Shown: piece after piece, positions 1 through 8,084 of the stretch
How the letters are laid out: each line of letters begins with the position of its first letter
How positions within the stretch are numbered: position 1 is the first letter of the stretch
Source: Oscillospiraceae bacterium
GTDB lineage: Bacteria > Bacillota > Clostridia > Oscillospirales > Oscillospiraceae
Assembly: GCA_017380435.1 (NCBI GenBank)
Contig: JAFODZ010000058.1
Span: 1-40,707, forward strand
Reading direction: 5' to 3'
DNA: 40,707 bases
Translations under genes and position numbers: made by a program
Notes under the pieces: model-generated
The model's input: only the letters and a program-made list of their open reading frames with translations
Told to the model about the DNA's origin: nothing
Database searches by the model: none

Positions 1-1212
1 GAGATTGCCGTGATAAAAGTTGCTAAGCGCTTCATCAAACTTCAACCATCCATTCCATCCCAAGTGCATGACATCACAAAGGAAGTACTGCTCATACTCT
101 CCTCCGGTGAGGTCGCACAGGGTAACATTGTCATATTCTCCCACGATCTCGCGGACATTGTCATAATACTCGTTTCGCCGATCGGTGCTGAACTGCGTAT
201 AATCACTCCACTGACCGTGCAGCGGCACGTGTGCAAACATGATCTCCAGACCCTTTTCCCGGCACACATCCAGCAATAACCGCAGGTCGTCATATTCCTC
301 CGATACGGAGTAAGACAGGTTCTTCTCTTTTCCCGCCTGCAGTTTTAGCTTTGTGCCGATATATCGGTTGTAGTAATCTTTCAGCATACCGAAATCGTTG
401 TTATCGGTCATCGGCTTTGCAGCTTCCACGGCAGCCAGACGTTCAGCAGTCCAGTCGATCACCGTTTTATTGCCGGCTTGGTTGCTGTCTGCATTGCCTT
501 CTTTACGCAGCAGCGTGGCTGCATCAAAAAGATCCCGTAGCTCCAGCAGATAATTCTGCAGCGCATAGCCGGGTTTCAGCAGCGCCAAAGCCACGTCGGA
601 AATAAAGTTGCCGCTATTATACAAACGGGTATACAGCAAAACGTCATCATAGCCGCCATAGCTGCCAAACTCAGCCTTATACTCTTCCAGCAGTTCCTCG
701 GTGCGCTGGCTCAATCTGGACTTTACGCTATCGCTGACAGAGGAGTCGCCCATAATGGTAAGGAAATGCTGCTTGGAGAAGTTGGCCAGGAACATATCCG
801 GGGTGATACCTTCCTTCACATAGCTCTGGGGAGAGGTGATCAGCACGACCTTTTTGCCGGAAAGGCTATCGCCGGAAGCAGCCACGCTTAATGCGTGGAT
901 GATGCTTTGGCAAGAACCGCGGCCCACGATATTCACCTGGAAGCCGTCCCGCTTATCGGCAAAAAAGTTTACCGGGTGTGTGGAAATTTCAAAGGTGCGC
1001 AGTTCACTGGAACCGTAAACGATCACATTATCCTCACGCTGTGCAGATGCTTTCAGCAGAGTCAGACCATACAGTTTCTCATTATGGTTGTCGTTTCCCA
1101 GATTGTCGGCATACTCCGGCATGGTGGTGCGAAGCACGACACCGGCGCCCCACAAGATCAAGGTAACAGCAACCAACAGCAAAGCTGCGGCCTGGAATAC
1201 TTTCTTTTTCAT
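1..1212 (-). CDS. dltD: DltD, D-alanine transfer protein (partial, 3' end cut by window)
   Basis: DltD is an extracytoplasmic, membrane-anchored SGNH-like esterase that takes part in the last step of D-alanylation of teichoic acids. The frame is open from the ATG at 1212 to the window edge: 404 codons, close to the usual family length of about 400-420, so only a little of the C-terminus is missing. An N-terminal hydrophobic anchor lies at about residues 5-27. The GSSE motif (residues 67-70) holds the catalytic serine region, and a C-terminal D-x-M-H-L-G-W motif (H383) supplies the catalytic histidine of the family. It starts 6 nt after dltC stops, so it is the last visible gene of the dlt operon. 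The function is taken from these family motifs and the gene order. Confidence 0.95.
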   Translation of the reverse strand, partial: MKKKVFQAAALLLVAVTLILWGAGVVLRTTMPEYADNLGNDNHNEKLYGLTLLKASAQREDNVIVYGSSELRTFEISTHPVNFFADKRDGFQVNIVGRGSCQSIIHALSVAASGDSLSGKKVVLITSPQSYVKEGITPDMFLANFSKQHFLTIMGDSSVSDSVKSRLSQRTEELLEEYKAEFGSYGGYDDVLLYTRLYNSGNFISDVALALLKPGYALQNYLLELRDLFDAATLLRKEGNADSNQAGNKTVIDWTAERLAAVEAAKPMTDNNDFGMLKDYYNRYIGTKLKLQAGKEKNLSYSVSEEYDDLRLLLDVCREKGLEIMFAHVPLHGQWSDYTQFSTDRRNEYYDNVREIVGEYDNVTLCDLTGGEYEQYFLCDVMHLGWNGWLKFDEALSNFYHGNL

Positions 1213-1218
1213 GACAGC

Positions 1219-1458
1219 TTACAGCTTCTCCAGAACAAAGGCTACCAGCTTATCGGGAGTAGAAATCACGCTGCGCTCCACTTCAGTGGGGTCCAGCTTC
1301 ACACCGAAGATGCTTTCCAGCTCTACAAAGAGAGAAATAACACCAAAGGAGTCCAGAAGACCTTCTTCGAACAGCTCCATATCACCTTCCAGGTCTTCAG
1401 GCTCTGCACCGCAAATTTCGCACAGTGCTTCAATAATCTTTGTTTCTTCCATCTTCAT
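1219..1458 (-). CDS. dltC: D-alanyl carrier protein DltC
   Basis: This small acidic carrier protein (79 aa) receives D-alanine from DltA on a 4'-phosphopantetheine arm. The attachment serine is Ser37 in the L-L-D-S-F-G motif. An in-frame ATG at 1467 lies directly against the AAGGAG ribosome site (1468-1473), leaving no spacing. The ATG at 1458 has 9 nt of spacing and gives the normal family length, so it is the better start. The gene follows dltB by 17 nt and precedes dltD by 6 nt. Confidence 0.96.
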   Translation of the reverse strand: MKMEETKIIEALCEICGAEPEDLEGDMELFEEGLLDSFGVISLFVELESIFGVKLDPTEVERSVISTPDKLVAFVLEKL

Positions 1459-1475
1459 AACAAACATCTCCTTTA

Positions 1476-2615
1476 TCAGAATATTCTGCCGGAAAATACC
1501 AGCAGACCAAAACTAACGATGTGGAACGTGATCAGTACCAGCACGGGCTCCCAAACGGGATCCTTCTTCAGCTTTTTGAATCGCTTCCACTTGTTATCCA
1601 ACACATCATTCAGGCACATCAGCAAGCCGTGATATGCACCGTAAAACAAATATCTGGCATCCAATCCATGCCACACGCCCATAGTCATCATAGTCAGCAC
1701 ATAGCCGATATAGGAACCGGTGTGGCGATCTTTAAACCACTTTTTCCGCAGAGACTCCCGTACAAACCGGGTATAAACATAGTCGCGCAACCAAGTGGAC
1801 AAAGAAATATGCCAACGTGCCCAGAAGTCCTTCAAGTCATGGCTGAGGAAGGGCATATTGAAGTTCTCCGGCATCCGAACGCCCAAAATATAACCGGCAC
1901 CGATGGCCATTTTACTGTAACCCGCAAAATTGAAGAACAGGAAGACCGTGTAGCCGTACATATATCCCCAGTTGCCCAAAAAGGTTTCCGGAAGCACAGC
2001 CAGCACATACTGCTGCAGCAGGCCTGCAATTACAAAATTGTACAGCGCACCGGTAAACAACCGACGCACGCCGGCCTGCAGGCTCTCCCAGTATTCTTCC
2101 TTGGTCTGCACACCGTTGATGTCGCCCAAGAAACGGCGGTAACGATCCACGGGGCCGGAAGAAACCGAGGGGAAGAACAACAGAAAGTATGTAAAGTCCA
2201 AAATCTTTACATTCGTTGTAAATCCATCGCGAATCTCAATAAGCAGCTGAACTGCACGGAAGGTCATATAAGAAACGCCCAAAAACTCCAGATGGAGGCC
2301 CAGCAAACCATTCAGTTTTGCCAGAACAATGGGGCTGACAGACAAGACCACGTACAGCGCCAACAAATACGGCAGCCATTTCTCACTGACTTTATTCCGG
2401 ATGGCCAAAAAGCTCATCACCAAAAGCAACTGCAGGATATAAAACCCTATGATAAACGCAGCTTTTCCGGGAGTGGAAAACACCATAACGGTAAACGCCA
2501 GCGTTACGGCAAAGCCGTACCACTTGAGTTTCTTCCCCATCAGGCCCAAAACAGCCGCAGGGATCAGCAGCAATATCAACACATAAAAAAACAAAAATCC
2601 GCTAAACAGGTTCAT
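1476..2615 (-). CDS. dltB: DltB, MBOAT-family D-alanine O-acyltransferase
   Basis: This polytopic membrane protein (379 aa) moves the D-alanyl group from DltC across or at the membrane toward (lipo)teichoic acid. The sequence is rich in hydrophobic segments. It carries the MBOAT signature F-W-x-R-W-H-I-S-L-S-T-W (residues 264-275) and the conserved catalytic His316 in G-V-W-H-G. It is slightly shorter than the roughly 400-aa homologues of bacilli. It lies 20 nt downstream of dltA in the order A-B-C-D. Identification is firm from motifs plus context. Confidence 0.96.
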   Translation of the reverse strand: MNLFSGFLFFYVLILLLIPAAVLGLMGKKLKWYGFAVTLAFTVMVFSTPGKAAFIIGFYILQLLLVMSFLAIRNKVSEKWLPYLLALYVVLSVSPIVLAKLNGLLGLHLEFLGVSYMTFRAVQLLIEIRDGFTTNVKILDFTYFLLFFPSVSSGPVDRYRRFLGDINGVQTKEEYWESLQAGVRRLFTGALYNFVIAGLLQQYVLAVLPETFLGNWGYMYGYTVFLFFNFAGYSKMAIGAGYILGVRMPENFNMPFLSHDLKDFWARWHISLSTWLRDYVYTRFVRESLRKKWFKDRHTGSYIGYVLTMMTMGVWHGLDARYLFYGAYHGLLMCLNDVLDNKWKRFKKLKKDPVWEPVLVLITFHIVSFGLLVFSGRIF

Positions 2616-2635
2616 GTTTCAATCTCCGTCTTTTC

Positions 2636-4171
2636 TTATTTCAGTTCCAAAGCCAGCTGCTTGCGATCAACCTTGCCATTCGTATTGATGGGGAAGCTTT
2701 CACGCAAAACGATCTTGCGAGGGATCATATAAGAAGGCAGATATTGCTTTAGCTCTTCCTTGATGGCCAGACCGGTCTTCAGGGCGCTAAGCTGACTGGG
2801 ACTCTGCAGCATTACAAATGCCACAAGGTGGTCGATCTTTTCTTCCTTGCTGACAGGCAGTACCACAGCACGTGCCACATTGGTGACGCGCATCATATTG
2901 TTTTCGATATCTTCAAGCTCAATGCGATAACCGTTCAGTTTCACCTGGAAGTCAATACGACCGCAGAAATAGTAATACTGACCCAGACGATAAACTGCAT
3001 CACCGGTACGATAGCCGCGCTTTACGCAGCCCTCACCCTTCCACTCAAGGAAACGCTGTGCAGTCAAATCAGGCCGCCCAAAATAGCCCGCCGATACGCT
3101 GTCACTGATGATCAGCAGTTCGCCGGTCTCACCTTCGGGCAATTCATTTCCGGCTTCATCCACAATGGCAAAGCGAACTTCATTCAGCGGAATACCAATG
3201 GGGATGGGACGGGTATCTTCCAGCATAGCCTGGGTCACTTCCATCGCCGTTACCAGAACAGTTGCTTCTGTGGGGCCATATGTATTGACAACAGCCCGTC
3301 CGGGGAAACGTGCAAACAGAGTTTCCGTCAGCTTATGGGTCAGCACCTCACCACAGAAAATAAACCGTTCCATTTGCGGCAACAGGTTTGCATCCAATCG
3401 GGGCGAAACCACGCACATCTCTGCAAAAGAGGGTGTGGATACCCACACAGCAATTTGTGAGGTTGCCAGTTTTTCATACAGTTCGGGCAGATTTTCCATC
3501 ATGCCCTTGTCAATGGTATAGAGGGTCTTACCCAGCGCCATGCCCACATAAACCGACACCACGGAAACGTCAAAGGAGTAAGAGATCTGATTCATGATGA
3601 CATCGCCTTTGGCATCTGCCACCCATGCAGAAAACTCCCGATACAGATTATCCAGGTTGGCCTTGCTGATGGGCACACCTTTGGGTTTTCCGGTGCTGCC
3701 GGAGGTGAACAGGATATAGCAGGGGTCCGCATCCTGTACCCAATGAGATGCATCAGGCTTTTGTCCGGCATACTCCGCAAAAATCTGCTGCACTGCCGCA
3801 GTATCCACGCGCTGTCCATACAGGTCTGCCGGGATTTCGCCGCCGGAACAAATATCAGCCAGGTCGATGAAAAGTTTCGGCTTTACGGTATCCAAAATAT
3901 CCCGCACCCGATCGGCAGGCACGGTAATATCCACCGGAACATAGGCGCGGCCTGCCTTCAAAGCACCGTACATACAAGGCAGCATCTCGGTCTGCTTATG
4001 ACCATAGATCACAACCGGTGTGCGATCTTCTGCACCAAACTGCGCCAACAAACATGCCGCAACTGCATCGGAATATGCATCCATTTGCGCAAAGGTCAAC
4101 CGTTCATTCCGGTTGATCAGCGCCACCCGGTCAGTTTTGGCATATTCAGCTATCTTCTCCAGAATAAACAT
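2636..4171 (-). CDS. dltA: D-alanine--D-alanyl carrier protein ligase DltA
   Basis: This adenylate-forming enzyme (511 aa) activates D-alanine with ATP and loads it on DltC in the cytoplasm. Visible motifs are the ATP loop Y-I-L-F-T-S-G-S-T-G-K-P-K-G (152-165), N-T-Y-G-P-T-E (296-302), Y-R-T-G-D (387-391) and the C-terminal catalytic Lys500 in N-T-N-G-K-V-D-R. A GGAGGG site lies 7 nt before the ATG. It follows the transglutaminase-like lipoprotein by 22 nt without a visible terminator, so it is probably read from the promoter at about 5671-5699. No dltX-like small gene fits in that gap. Confidence 0.97.
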   Translation of the reverse strand: MFILEKIAEYAKTDRVALINRNERLTFAQMDAYSDAVAACLLAQFGAEDRTPVVIYGHKQTEMLPCMYGALKAGRAYVPVDITVPADRVRDILDTVKPKLFIDLADICSGGEIPADLYGQRVDTAAVQQIFAEYAGQKPDASHWVQDADPCYILFTSGSTGKPKGVPISKANLDNLYREFSAWVADAKGDVIMNQISYSFDVSVVSVYVGMALGKTLYTIDKGMMENLPELYEKLATSQIAVWVSTPSFAEMCVVSPRLDANLLPQMERFIFCGEVLTHKLTETLFARFPGRAVVNTYGPTEATVLVTAMEVTQAMLEDTRPIPIGIPLNEVRFAIVDEAGNELPEGETGELLIISDSVSAGYFGRPDLTAQRFLEWKGEGCVKRGYRTGDAVYRLGQYYYFCGRIDFQVKLNGYRIELEDIENNMMRVTNVARAVVLPVSKEEKIDHLVAFVMLQSPSQLSALKTGLAIKEELKQYLPSYMIPRKIVLRESFPINTNGKVDRKQLALELK

Positions 4172-4193
4172 TCCGGAACCCTCCTTTTATCCT

Positions 4194-5051
4194 TCAGGGA
4201 CACGCCGGATATTGGGATGCATCCCACTTGTGGTGTGCCTGCATTTCCGCATCGGTTTTCATAAAGCTGCGGAAGGTGTCTCCCTGATGATTTTTACCGT
4301 ACAGGCCGTCAAAATGATAATAACGGCCCTCGTATTCCATAATGACCCAGGCGTGTTCTCCCCACACCTTATTTACCGTATCCCAGCGTTCACCGGTGAC
4401 CATAATGGGCTTGTAGGCCGGATCCAGCCGCTGGAAGAGCAGTGCCACGGTTGTTGCATAATGTTCGCAACTGGCGCGGCGATATTTCAGAAAATACTGA
4501 GTCAGTTCGATCTTTAATGCCTCGGTATAGCCCTGGGACAGGTCAACCGCAACAGCGCGGTAACGGAAGTTATCCGCAACCCACTTGTATACAGATTGAA
4601 GCTGCTTCAGTTTGGTATCCTTTCCGTCGGTAACGCTATCAATGATCTTCTTCAGATCCCGGTCAAGACTGTCAACACCGGTCAGAGTGCCCACTGCGGC
4701 GGATGTGTTATCCTGCAGCGGACGATCGGTATTATTGCCAGAGTTCTCGTTGCCGGTATTCTCGTTGCCGGTGTTTTCGTTGCCGGTATTCTCGTTGCCG
4801 GTGTTTTCGTTGCCGGTGTTCTCGTTGCCGGTGTTCTCATTGCCGGTATTTTCGTTGCCGGTGTTCTCATTGCCGGTATTTTCGTTGCCGGTGTTCTCAT
4901 TGCCGGTGTTCTCGTTGCCGCCACCGTTTTGAACACCGCCCTGTGCGGGATCGTTGCCATCAGGCGTATTCACAGGAGCACAGGCTGCCAGACCCAAAAG
5001 CAAAGAACCCACCAACATCAGCGCCAACAGACGCATAAAGGTTTTACGCAT
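4194..5051 (-). CDS. Transglutaminase-like lipoprotein with NENTG repeat linker
   Basis: The 285-aa protein has a lipoprotein signal peptide with lipobox L-A-A-C (Cys24). A low-complexity linker of twelve 5-residue units follows (residues 46-105: eleven NENTG and one NENSG). The C-terminal domain is of the transglutaminase-like cysteine protease fold, with a candidate triad of Cys195 (in R-A-S-C-E-H-Y), His233 (G-E-H-A-W) and Asp248 (H-F-D-G). It is predicted to be anchored outside the membrane, with the domain held off by a flexible Asn/Glu-rich stalk. It lies 18 nt after an upstream lipoprotein gene and 22 nt before dltA, so it probably belongs to the dlt transcription unit. Its substrate is unknown; action on cell-wall peptides or proteins is inference. 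Confidence 0.85.
   Translation of the reverse strand: MRKTFMRLLALMLVGSLLLGLAACAPVNTPDGNDPAQGGVQNGGGNENTGNENTGNENTGNENTGNENTGNENTGNENTGNENTGNENTGNENTGNENTGNENSGNNTDRPLQDNTSAAVGTLTGVDSLDRDLKKIIDSVTDGKDTKLKQLQSVYKWVADNFRYRAVAVDLSQGYTEALKIELTQYFLKYRRASCEHYATTVALLFQRLDPAYKPIMVTGERWDTVNKVWGEHAWVIMEYEGRYYHFDGLYGKNHQGDTFRSFMKTDAEMQAHHKWDASQYPACP
4735..4914 (-). repeat. 15-bp tandem repeat, 12 units, in frame
   Basis: Twelve back-to-back 15-bp units encode NENTG (the end unit NENSG). Units differ only at third positions (g/a and c/t alternations), so the array is imperfect at DNA level but perfect at protein level over eleven units. Unit gain or loss would change linker length without breaking the frame. 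Confidence 0.97.
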
Positions 5052-5069
5052 AACCGCATTCCCCTTTCT

Positions 5070-5579
5070 TTATTCGAAGGAGCCCTCACCCGTAATGCCA
5101 AAGCTGATAACGGTGTTGCCATCCATCACGAAATACAACATGGGTGCAACGGTATCGGCTGCATCATTGGTCTTGTTGTAGTACAACAATGCGCCGTCTT
5201 CGAAATACTTTTCGCCGTAAGCCTTGATTACATCTTCACGGCTGCTGCCGATCTTAATGCCCTTGCCGGTGGCATAGTCACCGCCAAGCACTTCAACTTC
5301 CAGCACATAATCCTTATCACCATCGGGATAGGTGTACAGGCTGAAGTCTTCGTAGGCATAGATCTTGTCCATGCCATCATAGGCGCAGCTAATGGACTCA
5401 GAGTATTGATAATCACTGCCCAGCTTGTCCAGATAGGGCTTTACGGGCTGATTGCCCTGCATAACAACGCCTTCGATCGTGAGAGAATAGATATTCTCTT
5501 TTTCACCACCGCCGCAGGCAACCAACATGGTCAGCATCAGCGCACACACCAAAACCAATGCAATTTTTGTATGTTTCAT
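5070..5579 (-). CDS. Small lipoprotein of unknown function
   Basis: The 169-aa protein starts with a signal peptide and lipobox L-V-A-C (Cys22), followed by G-G-G and a soluble domain of about 140 residues with many aromatic residues. A segment around K-I-G-S-S-R-E-D-V-I-K-A-Y-G resembles the helix-turn found in small SmpA/BamE-like lipoprotein domains, but I cannot assign a family with confidence. It is the first gene of the unit leading into the transglutaminase lipoprotein (18 nt away) and dltABCD. An in-frame TAA blocks any start upstream, so the ATG at 5579 is the start even though the strong AAGGAGG (5610-5616) lies 30 nt away, across a perfect hairpin. Confidence 0.8.
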   Translation of the reverse strand: MKHTKIALVLVCALMLTMLVACGGGEKENIYSLTIEGVVMQGNQPVKPYLDKLGSDYQYSESISCAYDGMDKIYAYEDFSLYTYPDGDKDYVLEVEVLGGDYATGKGIKIGSSREDVIKAYGEKYFEDGALLYYNKTNDAADTVAPMLYFVMDGNTVISFGITGEGSFE

Positions 5580-5588
5580 ATTGTTTTT

Positions 5589-5616
5589 ACCGATTTAACA
5601 ATCGGTTTTCCTCCTT
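5589..5616 (-). promoter_or_regulatory. Shine-Dalgarno separated from start codon by a hairpin
   Basis: On the minus strand, AAGGAGG (5610-5616) is followed by a perfect 7-bp inverted repeat, ACCGATT-GTTA-AATCGGT (5589-5606), and then the ATG at 5579. The linear spacing is 30 nt. With the 18-nt hairpin folded out it becomes 12 nt. The structure could set translation efficiency of the first gene of the dlt unit. Confidence 0.6.
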
Positions 5617-5670
5617 TTTAAACCATTTTTCAAAAAATACACAGAAAACCCATAGTATCTATTCTAAGTC

Positions 5671-5699
5671 AATATACCATAAAATCACGTTTATTTCAA
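5671..5699 (-). promoter_or_regulatory. Sigma-A promoter of the lipoprotein-dlt unit
   Basis: TTGAAA (-35, 5694-5699), 17 bp, TATATT (-10, 5671-5676) on the minus strand. No other strong promoter or terminator is seen between the two lipoprotein genes and dltA, so it probably drives all six genes. Confidence 0.7.
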
Positions 5700-5750
5700 T
5701 AGCTTTTAACCGGAGACCGTCATTTTCCTGCAGAAAGCTTGCCGGATTGT

Positions 5751-5789
5751 CAAAGAAAAGCACCATTCCCCGTTCTTGGGGAATGGTGC
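5751..5789 (-). terminator. Terminator of ABC exporter gene
   Basis: A 12-bp perfect stem (5760-5771 with 5778-5789) with a 6-nt loop, followed on the minus strand by TTTTCTTT, directly after the ABC gene stop. Confidence 0.9.
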
Positions 5790-5795
5790 CAATGT

Positions 5796-7526
5796 TTATA
5801 CACGGAACTGATATCGGTACAGAGCGGCATACATGCCGTCTTTTTCCAGCAGCTGCTCATGATTACCACGTTCCTGAATGCCGTCTCGGGTAATAACCAC
5901 AATTTCATCAGCCTTTTTAATGGTAGACAGGCGGTGCGCCACTACCAACACGGTGCGACCCTTGCCCAACTGCTCCAGGGATTCCTGAATCAGCATTTCG
6001 GTAGCATTGTCCAGCGCCGAAGTTGCCTCATCCAAAATCAGGATGGGGGGATTCTTCAGGAAAACGCGAGCAATGGAGATACGCTGTTTCTGGCCGCCGG
6101 ACAGTTTGATACCGCGCTCACCTACCTGGGTATCGTAACCTTGCTCCAAAGTCATGATATAGTCATGGATATTCGCCTTCTTGGCGGCCTCGATGATTGC
6201 CTCTTCACTGGCACTCAGATTACCGTATGCAATATTCTCGCGGATAGTGCCGTCAAACAGGAACACATCCTGGGCTACCATACCGATATTCTTGCGCAAC
6301 GCGCTACGCTGCAGCGTGGTAAGATCCATACCGTCGATGGTGATTTTGCCGCCATCCAGCTCATAGAACCGAGGAATCAGGTGACACAGAGTCGTTTTAC
6401 CGCCGCCGCTGGGACCCACAAGAGCCACAGTTTTGCCTGCGGGGATTTCCAGAGAAATGTGGTCGATGACCTGGCGCTTACCCTCCGCTTCATCACTGTT
6501 ATCATAACGGAAGGACACATCTTCGAACCGGATATGACCGGACAGCGTGCCGGGGTCTACGGCATTGGCATCCTCTGCCTCCGTAGCCTGCTCCATGATT
6601 TCACGGAAGCGGGAGAAGCCGGTCATACCATCCTGCAGCTGCTCCAGCAAAGAAGCCAAGCGGTTTACGGGCTTCAGGAAGATATTGATATACAGCAGAT
6701 ATGCGGCAAAGTCACCGGTATTGATGTGGCCATAGAAAAAGAACAGGCCACCGGCCACCAGCACCACCAGATACAGCATATCGGAGAAGAGCTGCATGCC
6801 GGAATGGAAGATACCCATGGATTTATAGGCACGCGCACGGGCGGCTACATATCCTTTATTGGCCTCGTTAAACTTCGCCGTTTCATATTCGCCGGCGGTG
6901 TAGGCACGGGACACGCGAACACCGGAGATTGCAGTCTCTACGTTGGCATTGACCTTACCGGTCTCAACACGGGTGTCACGAAACGCTTTGGTCATCATAC
7001 CGCGAGTCTTGATGGCAAAGAAGATCATCAGCGGCAGCACCAGGAACACCAGAACAGTCAGGTAAATATTGATACTGCCCAGCATAATAAATGCGCCCAC
7101 CAGCGTAATGGTGGAAATCAGCAGGTCCTCGGGGCCGTGATGTGCCAGCTCAGATACGTTCTGCAGATCGTTGATCATACGGGACATAATGACGCCGGTC
7201 TTGTTCTCATCAAAGAAGGCAAACGGCAGTTTCTGCAGTTTGGTGAACATATCCCGGCGCATATCAGCCTGCATCCGCACGCCGACGATATGGCCCCAGT
7301 ACTGAACCACAAAGTTCAGGCAGGCCTTTGCCACATAGATCAGCAGCATGACCACAGACCAAGTGATCAGCAACTGAAGCTGTTTATTGGGCACATATAC
7401 ATTGATGATGTTACGGGTAATGATGGGATAAAATAAATCACAAATTGCCACCAGCAAACCGCAAAACATATCCAGCGCGAACAATTTGCGATGCGGGCGA
7501 TAATAAGAAATAAACTTTTTGAACAT
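5796..7526 (-). CDS. ABC exporter (fused membrane and ATPase domains)
   Basis: This 576-aa half-transporter of the multidrug/lipid exporter type has six predicted membrane helices (about residues 15-300) and a C-terminal ATPase. The ATPase carries Walker A G-P-S-G-G-G-K-T-T (371-379), the signature L-S-G-G-Q (475-479), Walker B I-L-I-L-D-E (495-500) and switch His531. The start at 7526 is chosen because AAAGGGGA precedes it at the right distance; the frame is open much further upstream, but without a ribosome site. It is monocistronic, with its own promoter and terminator. It presumably acts as a homodimer because no partner half-transporter is adjacent. The substrate cannot be told from sequence. 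Confidence 0.92.
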   Translation of the reverse strand: MFKKFISYYRPHRKLFALDMFCGLLVAICDLFYPIITRNIINVYVPNKQLQLLITWSVVMLLIYVAKACLNFVVQYWGHIVGVRMQADMRRDMFTKLQKLPFAFFDENKTGVIMSRMINDLQNVSELAHHGPEDLLISTITLVGAFIMLGSINIYLTVLVFLVLPLMIFFAIKTRGMMTKAFRDTRVETGKVNANVETAISGVRVSRAYTAGEYETAKFNEANKGYVAARARAYKSMGIFHSGMQLFSDMLYLVVLVAGGLFFFYGHINTGDFAAYLLYINIFLKPVNRLASLLEQLQDGMTGFSRFREIMEQATEAEDANAVDPGTLSGHIRFEDVSFRYDNSDEAEGKRQVIDHISLEIPAGKTVALVGPSGGGKTTLCHLIPRFYELDGGKITIDGMDLTTLQRSALRKNIGMVAQDVFLFDGTIRENIAYGNLSASEEAIIEAAKKANIHDYIMTLEQGYDTQVGERGIKLSGGQKQRISIARVFLKNPPILILDEATSALDNATEMLIQESLEQLGKGRTVLVVAHRLSTIKKADEIVVITRDGIQERGNHEQLLEKDGMYAALYRYQFRV

Positions 7527-7569
7527 AGAATCCCCTTTCCGTCCGGCAAAGTCGCACAGACTATTTTTT

Positions 7570-7598
7570 ATTATACAAGAAGCCACATAAATTGACAA
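7570..7598 (-). promoter_or_regulatory. Sigma-A promoter of ABC exporter
   Basis: TTGTCA (7593-7598), 17 bp, TATAAT (7570-7575) on the minus strand, upstream of the start at 7526. Confidence 0.8.
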
Positions 7599-7610
7599 GT
7601 ATTTCCTTTG

Positions 7611-7639
7611 TTGCATTTTTCGTTTGTATATGCTATCAT
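7611..7639 (+). promoter_or_regulatory. Sigma-A promoter of zinc-ribbon membrane protein
   Basis: TTGCAT (7611-7616), 17 bp, TATCAT (7634-7639), diverging from the ABC exporter promoter only 13 bp away. Confidence 0.7.
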
Positions 7640-7662
7640 TAATCAAAGAAAGAAGGTGTCGT

Positions 7663-7932
7663 ATGCGCCCTGTTAAGATTATGTTTACAGCTGCATTTAT
7701 GCTACTGTGGGCCATTTTGCTGGCCTGTATGGATGACGGTAATTTTGAAATTGCCTCTTATTTAGCCTTTGCTGCAAGCGCAGTATTCCTAGTCGGACTT
7801 TTGGACAACGGCAGCAAGACACCTGCCAAGGATGATCGTCTGCCTCAAAAAAGATGCCCCAAATGCGATCGGTTGCACGATTTTGATTATCCAAAATGTC
7901 CACACTGCGGTCACGACTATACGGCACAATAA
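7663..7932 (+). CDS. Small membrane protein with C-terminal zinc ribbon
   Basis: The 89-aa protein has two predicted membrane helices (about residues 5-22 and 29-47), a short polar linker and a C-terminal C-x2-C...C-x2-C zinc ribbon (Cys65, 68, 79, 82). The ATG at 7663 is preferred over an upstream in-frame ATG at 7624, because AGAAGGTG lies just before 7663 and the 7624 start would overlap the promoter. Two-helix proteins with a cytoplasmic zinc ribbon are common in Firmicutes and mostly uncharacterised, so no function is assigned. It is followed by a strong terminator and is monocistronic. Confidence 0.8.
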   Translation: MRPVKIMFTAAFMLLWAILLACMDDGNFEIASYLAFAASAVFLVGLLDNGSKTPAKDDRLPQKRCPKCDRLHDFDYPKCPHCGHDYTAQ

Positions 7933-7941
7933 GTTCACATT

Positions 7942-7974
7942 AAACGGGCGGAATGATCTGCCCGTTTTTTATTT
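7942..7974 (+). terminator. Rho-independent terminator
   Basis: AAACGGGC (7942-7949) pairs with GCCCGTTT (7960-7967), followed by a T-run. Confidence 0.85.
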
Positions 7975-8007
7975 TCGGAATTTCTTTTTGTTTATCGGAC
8001 CCAGTAG

Positions 8008-8036
8008 TTGCGAAAACACACGATTTCTGTTATATT
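8008..8036 (+). promoter_or_regulatory. Sigma-A promoter of DUF1576 gene
   Basis: TTGCGA (8008-8013), 17 bp, TATATT (8031-8036), 48 nt before the ATG. Confidence 0.65.
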
Positions 8037-8084
8037 AAATTGTTAGAGACTCATTCAAATCACTACTGAAGAAAGTGTGACGAA

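Noticed and set aside
4172..4193. dltX gene before dltA
   Set aside because: Only 22 nt are free between the lipoprotein stop and the dltA start.
4735..4914. Short tandem repeats resembling a CRISPR array
   Set aside because: Units are contiguous 15-mers without spacers and translate perfectly as NENTG in a lipoprotein, so it is a coding minisatellite.
5739..7436. Long plus-strand open frame opposite the ABC exporter (also 34469-36745 plus, 23894-25306 minus, 10936-12117 plus)
   Set aside because: These are antisense shadows of well-supported genes. They lack ribosome sites and have unlikely His/Gln-rich compositions.
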